A DNA stretch of 64,000 nucleotides from assembly GCF_947487805.1 (NCBI RefSeq), contig NZ_CANKXW010000006.1, positions 1-64,000 of the forward strand, read 5' to 3'. Within the stretch, counting starts at the first letter, position 1. Each line of letters opens with the position of its first letter. Made by a program: the position numbers and the translations under genes. The notes beneath the pieces were generated by a model. It did not search any database. It was not told the origin of the DNA and worked only from the letters and a program-made list of their open reading frames with translations. Shown piece by piece: positions 24,444 through 32,058 of this stretch. This DNA is from an uncultured Tateyamaria sp. (lineage in GTDB: Bacteria > Pseudomonadota > Alphaproteobacteria > Rhodobacterales > Rhodobacteraceae).

Positions 24444-25654
24444 TCCAGACTTTCGTGGGGGCGGAGGTCTATCTGCCCGGCGGGATCGAGGACACCACGG
24501 TCACCATCGATGGGAACACCATTGTCGAGATCGGCGGCCCGGTGCAGGGCACAGAGATCGACGCACGTGGCAAAATCCTCGCGCCTGCGCTGATCGATGT
24601 GCATGGCGATGCCTTTGAACGGCAGGTGATGCCGCGCCCGGGTGTGTTTTTTCCAATGGAAACCGCCGTTCTGGAAACGGACCGGCAGCTTGCAGCGAAC
24701 GGGATCGCGACGACGTATCACTCGATTACGCTCAGCTACGAGCCGGGATTGCGGAGCGTCGACCGTGCGCGCGAAATGATGCAAGCAATCTTGGACCTCG
24801 CCCCGCGTTTGACAGTCGAAAACAGGTTCCAACTCCGCTGGGAAACCTTTGCCTTTGAAGCGCTTGAGACGCTTGACTGGGCGATGGACGCGCCGCTGAC
24901 ACCGTCGCTTGCCTTTAACGATCACCTATCGATGGCGATGCGCAGCGCCGATACGGTGATGCAGGAGCGGCCTTTTGAGCATAGCCCGGACTTCAAGGTG
25001 ATGGATCTGGATGATGCGGACTTGTTCGAGAAACGCTATCGCAAGCACACCGAGCGTTCGGGCCTCGACTATGATGACCACAAGAAGCTGATCCACAAGG
25101 TTTGGGATCGGAGACCAGATGTGGTTGAGACGATGAAAATCGTCGCAACGAAGGCCCGCAGCAAGGGTATTCCCATGCTCAGCCATGACGACACGCAAGT
25201 CGAAACGCGGCGGTTCTATCATGGCATTGGCGCGACCACGTCGGAGTTTCCAATGACTATGGGGCCGGTCGAGCAAGCCCGCGCAAAGGGTGATCTGATC
25301 ATCTTTGGTTCGCCCAATGCGGTGCGGGGTGGCAGCCATATCGGATCGCTCGGCGCGGGTGACATGGTTGAGGCAGGCCTTTGCGATGCGCTTGCCTCTG
25401 ACTATTACTATCCTGCGATGCTGGCCGCCATTGACCGTTTGGACCGAGAGAAGCGCGCGGATCGGCTGGCGCTGTGGTCCTTGATCTCTTCTGGACCGGC
25501 CCGTGCCATGGGACTGGACGACCGAGGTGAGATCGCTACCGGCAAACGCGCCGATCTGGTGCTGGTGGATTGGCCAAAGGGCCACACACCCGCCATCCAA
25601 GGCACTTGGGTGGCTGGCCGCTGCGCCTATCGCGGGACACCGCACGGCGCATGA
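24440..25654 (+). CDS. PhnM-like amidohydrolase-superfamily phosphohydrolase
   Basis: A 404-aa member of the PhnM family; PhnM hydrolyses the triphosphate of 5-triphosphoribosyl 1-methylphosphonate to release pyrophosphate. Family marks: 'APALIDVHGDAFERQVMPRPG' (metal-site HGD, residues 55-57), 'MLSHDDTQVETRRF' (about 255), 'FGSPNAVRGGSHIGSLGAGDM' and 'GLCDALASDYYYPAML', ending with 'KRADLVLVDWPKG'. It overlaps the methyltransferase by 4 nt. No C-P lyase subunits are encoded in this operon. It resembles the protein at 29759-30967 more than the canonical PhnM at 38901-40064. Confidence 0.85.
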   Translation: MIQTFVGAEVYLPGGIEDTTVTIDGNTIVEIGGPVQGTEIDARGKILAPALIDVHGDAFERQVMPRPGVFFPMETAVLETDRQLAANGIATTYHSITLSYEPGLRSVDRAREMMQAILDLAPRLTVENRFQLRWETFAFEALETLDWAMDAPLTPSLAFNDHLSMAMRSADTVMQERPFEHSPDFKVMDLDDADLFEKRYRKHTERSGLDYDDHKKLIHKVWDRRPDVVETMKIVATKARSKGIPMLSHDDTQVETRRFYHGIGATTSEFPMTMGPVEQARAKGDLIIFGSPNAVRGGSHIGSLGAGDMVEAGLCDALASDYYYPAMLAAIDRLDREKRADRLALWSLISSGPARAMGLDDRGEIATGKRADLVLVDWPKGHTPAIQGTWVAGRCAYRGTPHGA

Positions 25655-26856
25655 CGTTTAACCGAGACTATCTGCCTGCCATCGGCCTCGGGATCACGCA
25701 GATCATGGGTTATGGCACTTTGATGTATGCCTATGCGGTCTTGCTGCCGCCTATGGCCAAAGACCTTGATCTGAGCTTGAGCCAGGTCTTTGGCGTTCTG
25801 TCAGCCGGGCTGCTCTTTGGCGGTATGGTCTCTCCGCTCTCCGGGCATCTGACGGACCGCTTTGGTGGCCGGTGGGTTATGGTGGGTGGTTCTGTCGTGG
25901 CAGGTCTTGCACTTGTGGCGATGTCTCAAGTGACCACGTGGCAGCAGCTCTTGGTGACAATCCTTGTAGCCGAAGGCGCGGGCATGTTCGTGCTGTATAA
26001 CGTGGCCTTTGCCGCTGTGGCGCGCCTTGATCTGAGCGTTCCTGCCCAAAGGTCAATCTCGATCATCACGCTATTTGGCGGTGTGGCCTCTACCATCTTT
26101 TGGCCGCTCACCCTCGCGCTGTTCAACGCCTATGGATGGCAAAGCACGTGGACGATCCTTGGTATCGCCTATCTGGTCGTGAGCCTGCCCATCCATCTTC
26201 TGGCCCTGCGCGGTGCGGAAAGAGACCCTGATACGCCGCAAAAATCACAAGGCTCAGACTGGCCGGAACTGCAGGGCGAAGCGCGCAAGCGTGGGATGCT
26301 GTGGATGGTCGTCTCGTTCATCTTCTCGGGCTATCTGATGGGCGCGGTGATGACGCTTTGGGTCACCAATGTGCAGGACCTTGGACATACCGCCGCTATG
26401 GCCGCCCTCGCCGGGGCGGTGATCGGACCGTTCAAAACCGTGGGGCGGTTCTTTGAGATGCTGATCACCCGCAACATGCACCCGCTTGGCACGTATCTTC
26501 TTGCGCTATCGCTCCAGTTTGGCGGCTTTGCGGTGCTCTTGTCGGTTGGTTTTACCGTGCCTGGAATCCTGATGGCTGCCGCGATCTATGGCATGGGCGA
26601 TGGGATCAAGACGATAGTGCGCGGCACGCTCCCGCTCGCCCTGTTCGGGCATAAAGGCTTCGGCGCACGGCTTGGTTGGATCGCCTCCGTCTCGATGGCC
26701 GTCAACGCAACAGCACCTTTTGTCTTTGCCTGGCTCACGCAGGTCTATGGCGGCTGGTGGAGTTTTGCCGTCATGGCCATTTGCGTGGCTGTTGCATTCC
26801 TCGCCTATCTTAAGATCGAAGACCCAAGGAGAGAGTCCGCCTATGACCCCGCTTAA
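25651..26856 (+). CDS. MFS transporter
   Basis: A 401-aa inner-membrane protein with about 12 transmembrane segments and the MFS loop motif 'GHLTDRFGGRWVM' between helices 2 and 3. It overlaps the phnM-like gene by 4 nt. Within a phosphonate operon it may export a product or import a related compound; its substrate cannot be read from the sequence. Confidence 0.85.
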   Translation: MTFNRDYLPAIGLGITQIMGYGTLMYAYAVLLPPMAKDLDLSLSQVFGVLSAGLLFGGMVSPLSGHLTDRFGGRWVMVGGSVVAGLALVAMSQVTTWQQLLVTILVAEGAGMFVLYNVAFAAVARLDLSVPAQRSISIITLFGGVASTIFWPLTLALFNAYGWQSTWTILGIAYLVVSLPIHLLALRGAERDPDTPQKSQGSDWPELQGEARKRGMLWMVVSFIFSGYLMGAVMTLWVTNVQDLGHTAAMAALAGAVIGPFKTVGRFFEMLITRNMHPLGTYLLALSLQFGGFAVLLSVGFTVPGILMAAAIYGMGDGIKTIVRGTLPLALFGHKGFGARLGWIASVSMAVNATAPFVFAWLTQVYGGWWSFAVMAICVAVAFLAYLKIEDPRRESAYDPA

Positions 26857-27658
26857 AATCGGCGCTTGCCTCGCACCCCATGAAATCACAGATCATCGCG
26901 ATTGGCTCTTTGACGCCGATCGGGACATAGAGCTGCAGGGTTTTAGCACCCATAAAGACCTGACAACCGAGTTTGAAGATCGGGTGGCTGCCGCCAGAGA
27001 GGGTCTAACCGGGTTCAATGGGCGTCTCGGGATACACGGGCCCTACGAAGGGCTTGATATGGACAGTAAGGATTCCGAGGTCCGGCCCATCATCACCGCC
27101 CGGTTTATCAAGGCGCTCGAAGCTTCTGAGCGCGTCGGCGCGCGACAAATGGTGCTGCATTCCCCCTATACCCGTTGGTACGCGTGGAACCGGCTGAACA
27201 AACCGAACTATTGGGAAAGCAAACTGGCCCGTATCCACGATGTGATGATGCCTGTGGTCAAAGCGGCTGAGACGGCGGGGATCACACTGGTGATCGAGAA
27301 TATCTTTGACGTGGATCCGGCCAGCCGCCGCGCCATGGTCGACAGTTTCGACAGCGACGCGATCGCGCTATCCATCGACACGGGCCACGCCCATCTCGCC
27401 CGCCGCATGTCCGGCGCGCCGCCCGTAGACTACTTTGTCCGGGACGCAGGCGATCAGTTGCAACATGTGCACCTGCAAGATCTTGACGGCCACGCAGACC
27501 GCCACTGGGCCCCGGGTGAGGGCGAAATCCACTGGGCGGAGGTGTTCCGCGCGCTGTCAGACTGCACGTCCGAGCCGCATCTGGTGCTGGAACTGCGCCG
27601 CAAGTCGGACATCCCGACGGGGTTTGCCTACCTGAAGGGCTTGGGGTTGGTGGAATAG
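26843..27658 (+). CDS. TIM-barrel sugar-phosphate isomerase/epimerase-like protein
   Basis: A 271-aa member of the AP-endonuclease-2/xylose-isomerase-like TIM barrel family. The metal-ligand strands are present in order: 'LVIENIFD' (Glu), 'LSIDTGHAHL' (Asp/His), 'LQHVHLQDLDG' (His) and 'LVLELRR' (Glu). An N-terminal 'GIHGPYEGLD' adds a further histidine. The ATG at 26843 (after AAGGAGAGAG) lies inside the MFS gene, overlapping by 14 nt. It probably isomerises or cleaves a sugar or sugar phosphate released by the PhnM-like step; this is inference from context. Confidence 0.82.
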   Translation: MTPLKIGACLAPHEITDHRDWLFDADRDIELQGFSTHKDLTTEFEDRVAAAREGLTGFNGRLGIHGPYEGLDMDSKDSEVRPIITARFIKALEASERVGARQMVLHSPYTRWYAWNRLNKPNYWESKLARIHDVMMPVVKAAETAGITLVIENIFDVDPASRRAMVDSFDSDAIALSIDTGHAHLARRMSGAPPVDYFVRDAGDQLQHVHLQDLDGHADRHWAPGEGEIHWAEVFRALSDCTSEPHLVLELRRKSDIPTGFAYLKGLGLVE

Positions 27659-27661
27659 CCG

Positions 27662-28471
27662 ATGACCGTGCACGAAACACATCCGCCCGCTGACTTGTCC
27701 GGGGCGTCCTTCATGGCTGCAGAAGTGGCAGATCTGTATATCCATCGGCCGCCCTATGCAGCAGAGGCGTTCTCTTTCTTGCTCCAGAACGTGCCGTCTC
27801 GTCACCGGCTCCTCGACCTTGGCTGTGGCGAAGGAAAGATCGCGCGTCCGATGACGCGGTGTTTTGATCAGGTCGTCGCCGTTGATCCCTCTGCGAATAT
27901 GATTGACCTGGGGATGTCATTGGAAAACGGACAAGCCGAAAACCTCCATTGGGTGTGCGCCAAAGCCGAAGATGCGCAATTGGACGGCCGCTTTGATGTT
28001 GTCACCTTTGGATCAAGCATACACTGGATGGATCCAAAAAGCCTGTTTGGCAGGCTAAAGGATCATGTTCTACCTGAACATGTCGTTGCAATTTTTGCAG
28101 GCGATGAACCCTGCGCGCCTGCTTGGAACACAGATTTTCAGAACTTTCTGCGCGAATGGGTGCCAGAGGTGACTGGGCGCCCGCTTGGCTCCAAAGAATG
28201 GCAATCATCGCGCGAGAAACATCTGGGCTACTTGGACATCATCCAAAGCTCTGACTTTGTCTCTGACGTCTTCGAGCAGACGGTTGACAGCTTTGTGCTC
28301 TGTCAACATTCGCGAAACACCTTTGCCCTTTCAAAACTTGGCACACGCGCCGCTGATTTCCAAAGCGACCTGCGAAACATGCTGCGGGATCACGCAGATC
28401 ATCGTGGCATGTTATCTTACCGGGTCAAAACGCAAGTTACTTTGGCAAGACTCATATCAGAAATACGCTAA
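27662..28471 (+). CDS. Second SAM-dependent methyltransferase
   Basis: A 269-aa class I methyltransferase with motif I 'LLDLGCGEGKIA' (about 50-61), 'VVAVDPSANMIDLG' (motif II) and 'FDVVTFGSSIHWMDPKSLFGRL' (motif IV region), a pattern seen in small-molecule methyltransferases. It starts 3 bp after the TIM-barrel stop and ends the operon. It is not closely similar to the methyltransferase at 23778, so two distinct methylations may occur. Confidence 0.8.
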   Translation: MTVHETHPPADLSGASFMAAEVADLYIHRPPYAAEAFSFLLQNVPSRHRLLDLGCGEGKIARPMTRCFDQVVAVDPSANMIDLGMSLENGQAENLHWVCAKAEDAQLDGRFDVVTFGSSIHWMDPKSLFGRLKDHVLPEHVVAIFAGDEPCAPAWNTDFQNFLREWVPEVTGRPLGSKEWQSSREKHLGYLDIIQSSDFVSDVFEQTVDSFVLCQHSRNTFALSKLGTRAADFQSDLRNMLRDHADHRGMLSYRVKTQVTLARLISEIR

Positions 28472-28538
28472 CGTCTTGCCGCACGGGTGTGCCCCAGATT
28501 TGGTTGGGGGGCGCAACAGCGCGCCCCCGCTTGATCGC

Positions 28539-28853
28539 TCAGCCGTTCGGCGCAAAGGCAAAAGGTAAAAGCGCGTCGCCCATGGCCACGATGCACCAAT
28601 TTCCACCAGTATAGGTAATGACGAGCGTCCAGTCGCCCTCCGGGTCTTCCCAAAGCTCCACGACCTCATCGGGGTTGCGCAGGCCGGCCCATGCTCTTTG
28701 CGCCCGGTAGCGGGTTTCGAGGCGATGGCGCATCACGTCACTGGGCGCGCAAAGGATTTGTGCGATGGGTCCGCCATTTGCCGCGGCAGGACCGGTTGGG
28801 CCGAGGAATACCGCGCAGGCGTACAGGGCCATTCTCAGACATGCACGGGTCAT
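28539..28853 (-). CDS. Small secreted protein, about 104 aa
   Basis: The start 'MTRACLRMALYACAVFLGPTGPAAANG' is a signal peptide. The mature part ('GGPIAQILCAPSDVMRHRLETRY', then 'WEDPEGDWTLVITYTGGNWCIVAMG') has two cysteines that could pair. It resembles small periplasmic proteins found in Rhodobacterales, function unknown. An upstream in-frame start near 28902 is possible. It converges with the methyltransferase gene. Confidence 0.55.
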   Translation of the reverse strand: MTRACLRMALYACAVFLGPTGPAAANGGPIAQILCAPSDVMRHRLETRYRAQRAWAGLRNPDEVVELWEDPEGDWTLVITYTGGNWCIVAMGDALLPFAFAPNG

Positions 28854-28985
28854 AACGGCGGTATCCCAGAGGGCGGGCGCAGTGCGCCGCTCAAAGCCCA
28901 TGTCAGTGTTTCGGTGTATTGCGCGGGGCATGCGAAAGGATAAGCGATTTGGGCATGGGGGAAGGGCATGTTTCGTCTCCAGAAC

Positions 28986-29012
28986 AAAAAAAGCCGCCTC
29001 AAAATGGGCGGC
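28986..29012 (-). terminator. Rho-independent terminator after a short ORF
   Basis: GCCGCC and GGCGGC arms (28993-28998 and 29007-29012) with an 8-nt loop. On the minus strand they are followed by seven T residues (28986-28992). It lies between the short ORF at 29041-29136 and the secreted-protein gene. Confidence 0.8.
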
Positions 29013-29040
29013 GGGTTGGCTTCGGGATGGGGTATGTGAC

Positions 29041-29136
29041 TTAAGTCTGATCACCGCTCGAAGATATGCCGCCGCACGCGCCTAGCGCCCAAAAATGGGC
29101 GTAACCGTAGGCAAATAGTGTGCGCGTGATCAGCAT
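29041..29136 (-). CDS. Short ORF (31 aa), possible leader peptide
   Basis: GGAGAGACCC-ATG starts a 31-codon reading frame (MLITRTLFAYGYAHFWALGA...), rich in aromatic residues (F, Y, Y, F, W within ten codons) and followed 28 nt later by a strong terminator. This resembles attenuator leader peptides, but no aromatic-amino-acid gene follows; the next gene encodes the small secreted protein. It could instead be a free-standing small protein. The rest of the 363-bp gap 28854-29216 shows nothing more. Confidence 0.4.
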   Translation of the reverse strand: MLITRTLFAYGYAHFWALGACGGISSSGDQT

Positions 29137-29216
29137 GGGTCTCTCCGATGGCACTGGGATAGGCAGCATGCAATTTTCTGTCAAGGCTGGCACATGAGGT
29201 TTGGGTGCGCAGAGGC

Positions 29217-29747
29217 TTATGTCCTCAGAGCAAAGGTGCGCTCGACGATTGTCACGCGCCTTTCCAAGTCGACGTGTGGCAGTTCAACCACGTCACATTG
29301 AAGTTCGTCTAACGCAAAACGGATGCGATCATACTCTTCCACAGCGTCTTCAAAATGATGCTGCCTGTCTTCGGATTGCGCGAAGCAATCGCGCCAAGGT
29401 GGTGCCAGAACTACGGTTTTCGAATAGGGAAAGGACATGCCGAGGGTTTCACTCAAGGGCACATCGGATTTGTGTCTGAGGCCAACCGCTGCATCCAAGA
29501 GGCCTCGGTCAAAGAAAACAGGATGGGTTTGATCCGCCATGCGCGCCAGGTCAGCTTTTGCCATTTCCACGGCACGCCACAGAAAGGCTGACATGTTGAC
29601 CCACGGCAAAGTCGTTCCGCCGCGGGCCCTTTCATCTTGCACGATGCGCAGACCAGGTTCCGGTACGACCAGGTGACCGGGCTTCGAAAGTGCGTCGATC
29701 AGGGTCGTTTTACCTGCGCCAGAACACCCTGTGATGAGGATATGAAT
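29217..29747 (-). CDS. AAA-type P-loop ATPase/kinase, start codon unclear
   Basis: The frame encodes 'IHILITGCSGAGKTTLIDALSKPGHLVVPEPGLRIVQDERARGG', a clear P-loop (GCSGAGKTT), then 'HPVFFDRGLLDAAVG' (Walker-B-like) and 'TVVLAPPWRDCF ... AVEEYDRIRFAL'. This matches small AAA_28-like ATP-binding proteins of about 175 aa. There is no ATG, GTG or TTG between the in-frame stop inside the preceding phnM-like gene and the P-loop. Initiation may therefore use ATT at 29747, coupled to termination of the upstream gene 12 nt away; a GTG at 29642 would remove the P-loop. It lies directly after the phnM-like gene, suggesting a shared pathway. Confidence 0.65.
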   Translation of the reverse strand: MHILITGCSGAGKTTLIDALSKPGHLVVPEPGLRIVQDERARGGTTLPWVNMSAFLWRAVEMAKADLARMADQTHPVFFDRGLLDAAVGLRHKSDVPLSETLGMSFPYSKTVVLAPPWRDCFAQSEDRQHHFEDAVEEYDRIRFALDELQCDVVELPHVDLERRVTIVERTFALRT

Positions 29748-29758
29748 TGGCCCTGACC

Positions 29759-30967
29759 CTAAAGATGCATGGCGAAAGAACTGTCAGTGAACGCCAGTTG
29801 ACCGCCAACAAAACTGGCGAGCAGATGTGGCCTGCCAAGGTCGTCCTGGCGAACGACGATCAGGTCGCCACGCAGTCCCGGGGAAAGCGCTCCGCGGTCG
29901 TGAAGGTCAACCGCTTTGGCGGGACCGGAAGACACGAGTTGCCATGCCTTGCCGAGGTCGCAGACCCCATCTTGGGCCAGCTTGAACGGCGCGTGCAGCA
30001 ACGAGGGGTAGTAGTAGTCCGAGACAAGCGCATCGCAGAGGCCCGATGCAATCAGCTCCCTGGCGGACACATTGCCCGACGTGCTGATGCCGCGCAGCGC
30101 GTTTGGTGCGCCCATCATGATGGCGTTGCCAAGATCGCGTGCCGTTTGCGCAGCCGTGCGTGTCAGCGGGAATTCTGCGATGTTTGCACCAACCGCGTTA
30201 TAGCTGCGTCTTGTCTCTGGATCCGGGTCATCGTGCGAGCCAAAAGGAACTCCAAGGCGGCGCATTGCGTCAGATAGACGCGCGATAGCGTCGAGAACAC
30301 CCACGCCGTCTTCAACCGTCTCAGCCATCAAGGACCAGAATTCATCTGGTTTCAGGCCAATTGTGGCGGCCCAGCGAGCGACATGCTCGGGTTGGGATCG
30401 CAATTGTTCGAACTGCGGAATGTGGTTGTTGAACACGACGTATTGCACCGTGCCGTCTTCCAGCCATGCAAGCAGTTGTTCAGCGCCATCAAGATAAAAC
30501 GTCTCATAGCGCAGTTGGATACGGATGTCGGCTGTTGGAGCGGGGTGCAAGCGTTGCAACGCGTCAATGACGGCGCGTGCGGCGTCTGCGCCCCGCTTCT
30601 CTCCCTCCCATGAATACGACTGCGCTAGATAGGCTGTGGTGATCCCGTTGGCGATGAGCTCGCGATCTACGTTCCGCAAGCCAACCCACTCAGGAAAATC
30701 CGCCCCCGCGCGCGGCATAAGGTGATGTTCGTGCCCATCTCCATGCGCATCAATGATGCCGGGCAAGATCAGGCAGTTTGACACATCCACGACCCGTGGC
30801 GCGGCAGGGGCGGTATCGGTGATCACCCCTGTCTCCATATGCACGTCCGCGTCGGCAAAGGTGCCGTCTGGCCGGAGCATTCGGCCCCCAGTCAGCGTCA
30901 GGCCGGTGACGGATTGGGCGGGTCGTTCAAGAAGTGTATCCATGGGATTTCGTGTCTTTAGGGACAT
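29759..30967 (-). CDS. Second free-standing PhnM-like protein
   Basis: A 402-aa PhnM-family protein: 'LPGIIDAHGDGHEHHLMPRAGADFP' (HGD metal motif), 'PFGSHDDPDPETRRSYNAVGANIAEFPLT', 'MMGAPNALRGISTSGNVSARELI' and 'GLCDALVSDYYYPSLL'. Family knowledge points to hydrolysis of a 5-triphosphoribosyl 1-phosphonate. The long internal segment ('IRIQLRYETFYLDGAEQLLAWLEDGTVQYVVFNNHIPQF') is shared with the PhnM-like protein at 24440. It starts at 30967 or 30943; neither has a strong ribosome site. A Pho-box-like site lies 78 bp upstream. Confidence 0.85.
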   Translation of the reverse strand: MSLKTRNPMDTLLERPAQSVTGLTLTGGRMLRPDGTFADADVHMETGVITDTAPAAPRVVDVSNCLILPGIIDAHGDGHEHHLMPRAGADFPEWVGLRNVDRELIANGITTAYLAQSYSWEGEKRGADAARAVIDALQRLHPAPTADIRIQLRYETFYLDGAEQLLAWLEDGTVQYVVFNNHIPQFEQLRSQPEHVARWAATIGLKPDEFWSLMAETVEDGVGVLDAIARLSDAMRRLGVPFGSHDDPDPETRRSYNAVGANIAEFPLTRTAAQTARDLGNAIMMGAPNALRGISTSGNVSARELIASGLCDALVSDYYYPSLLHAPFKLAQDGVCDLGKAWQLVSSGPAKAVDLHDRGALSPGLRGDLIVVRQDDLGRPHLLASFVGGQLAFTDSSFAMHL

Positions 30968-31044
30968 AGGGGGCGCCGACCGAGGGCTTATCCGGCAGCA
31001 ATGCGGAAAACCACAGGGCAGATATTGGTGTTTGCAACGGTTCT

Positions 31045-31062
31045 GAAACAGCGGCGTGACAA
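31045..31062 (-). promoter_or_regulatory. Pho-box-like site
   Basis: On the minus strand: TTGTCAC-GCCG-CTGTTTC, two 7-bp half-sites spaced by 4 bp, upstream of the phnM-like gene at 30967. The second half-site is imperfect. Confidence 0.45.
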
Positions 31063-31199
31063 AAACCGCGTTTTAACGAGCGAATTGCCACATTTTGAAG
31101 GAGACGGGACTTTGACCCAGTTGCCACTGCATCCGCACACCATTGGCTCTGTCAGACCCTCGGTACACTTTTCGAAAAACTGTTACAATTTGGCTTTCC

Positions 31200-31472
31200 A
31201 TGACCACCACTCACTATATCGCAGAAATCGACGAGGCTCACCGAATCGCAGCTGTATGGATCAAGCCTGCGGGCCGAATATCGGCCAAGGTTTTCGACCC
31301 CTTAGTCGATGTGTTTGACCCAAATGACGCCGACAAGTTCAACGGCGCTACTGAGGCTGACATAAAGAAGTGGATTGCCGTTCAGAAGGCGATAATTGCC
31401 CATTGGTCTTGGGGATTGCTTGTGTTGGGTTCTGTGCGACGTGTTTTAGCTGCGCTGCTACGTCTCCGTTAG
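31200..31472 (+). CDS. Small hypothetical protein, 90 aa
   Basis: The frame gives 'MTTTHYIAEIDEAHRIAAVWIKPAGRISAKVFDPLVDVFD...', ending in a hydrophobic, possibly membrane-associated segment (HWSWGLLVLGSVRRVLAALL). No good ribosome site is present and it overlaps the end of the NUDIX gene on the other strand, so it may not be real. Confidence 0.3.
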   Translation: MTTTHYIAEIDEAHRIAAVWIKPAGRISAKVFDPLVDVFDPNDADKFNGATEADIKKWIAVQKAIIAHWSWGLLVLGSVRRVLAALLRLR

Positions 31473-32026
31473 GTGAACCCCTTTGCGCCAATCTTTGCGA
31501 GGAAGCGCCCAAGCTCTGGTTCGCATCCCTCATGCGGCACGTGATCACGGTGAAACCAGCGCACCTGCTTGAATTCTGATCGATCGAAATCCAGCGGCTT
31601 GCGACGATCTCCCAAAACCACATACCAAAGCGAGACATCGACGTGGCCGGGCGTGCTTCCGACAGTTGTGGTCGCGGTGATGAACTGCGGATCCGGGGAG
31701 GCGTAGCGCGCCTCTATCCCAAGCTCCTCGACGATTTCACGGTCTACCGTTTCTCTTGGATGTTCGCCTGGCTCGACATGCCCTCCAGAGGGAAGCCACA
31801 GACCCGACTTGATGTGATCGACGAGCAGGACATGATCACCATCCACAAGCAGGAAGTAGGACACCAGATGCTTTGGCGGCGTGGCAGGCTTTTCCAGACG
31901 AAAGATCTCAGCACCGCTGTCCAGCCAGTCGAGCGCATCCGCGATGACATCCTGTTCGGTGGCATCCAAAGGCGAAATGCCTGCAATCTCAGTGCGGACG
32001 CGAGCCCGAAGGGGGGGTGTTTGCAT
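31469..32026 (-). CDS. NUDIX hydrolase
   Basis: A 185-aa protein with a complete Nudix box at residues 82-104 (G-x5-E-x7-RE-x2-EE-x-G; 'GHVEPGEHPRETVDREIVEELG'). These enzymes hydrolyse nucleoside diphosphates linked to another group. The downstream part ('HVDVSLWYVVLGDRRKPLDFDRSEFKQVRWF') is typical. It lies 32 bp after the AbrB gene in the tail of the phn cluster. A role in removing phosphoribosyl or nucleotide side products is possible but not shown by the sequence. Confidence 0.88.
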   Translation of the reverse strand: MQTPPLRARVRTEIAGISPLDATEQDVIADALDWLDSGAEIFRLEKPATPPKHLVSYFLLVDGDHVLLVDHIKSGLWLPSGGHVEPGEHPRETVDREIVEELGIEARYASPDPQFITATTTVGSTPGHVDVSLWYVVLGDRRKPLDFDRSEFKQVRWFHRDHVPHEGCEPELGRFLAKIGAKGFT

Positions 32027-32058
32027 GGGTACGTTTCCGTCAGCTCGTAAAGGCGGCG

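Noticed and set aside
29041-29136. Trp-operon-type attenuator
   Set aside because: Only one Trp codon and no tryptophan or aromatic biosynthesis gene downstream; kept only as a possible leader peptide.
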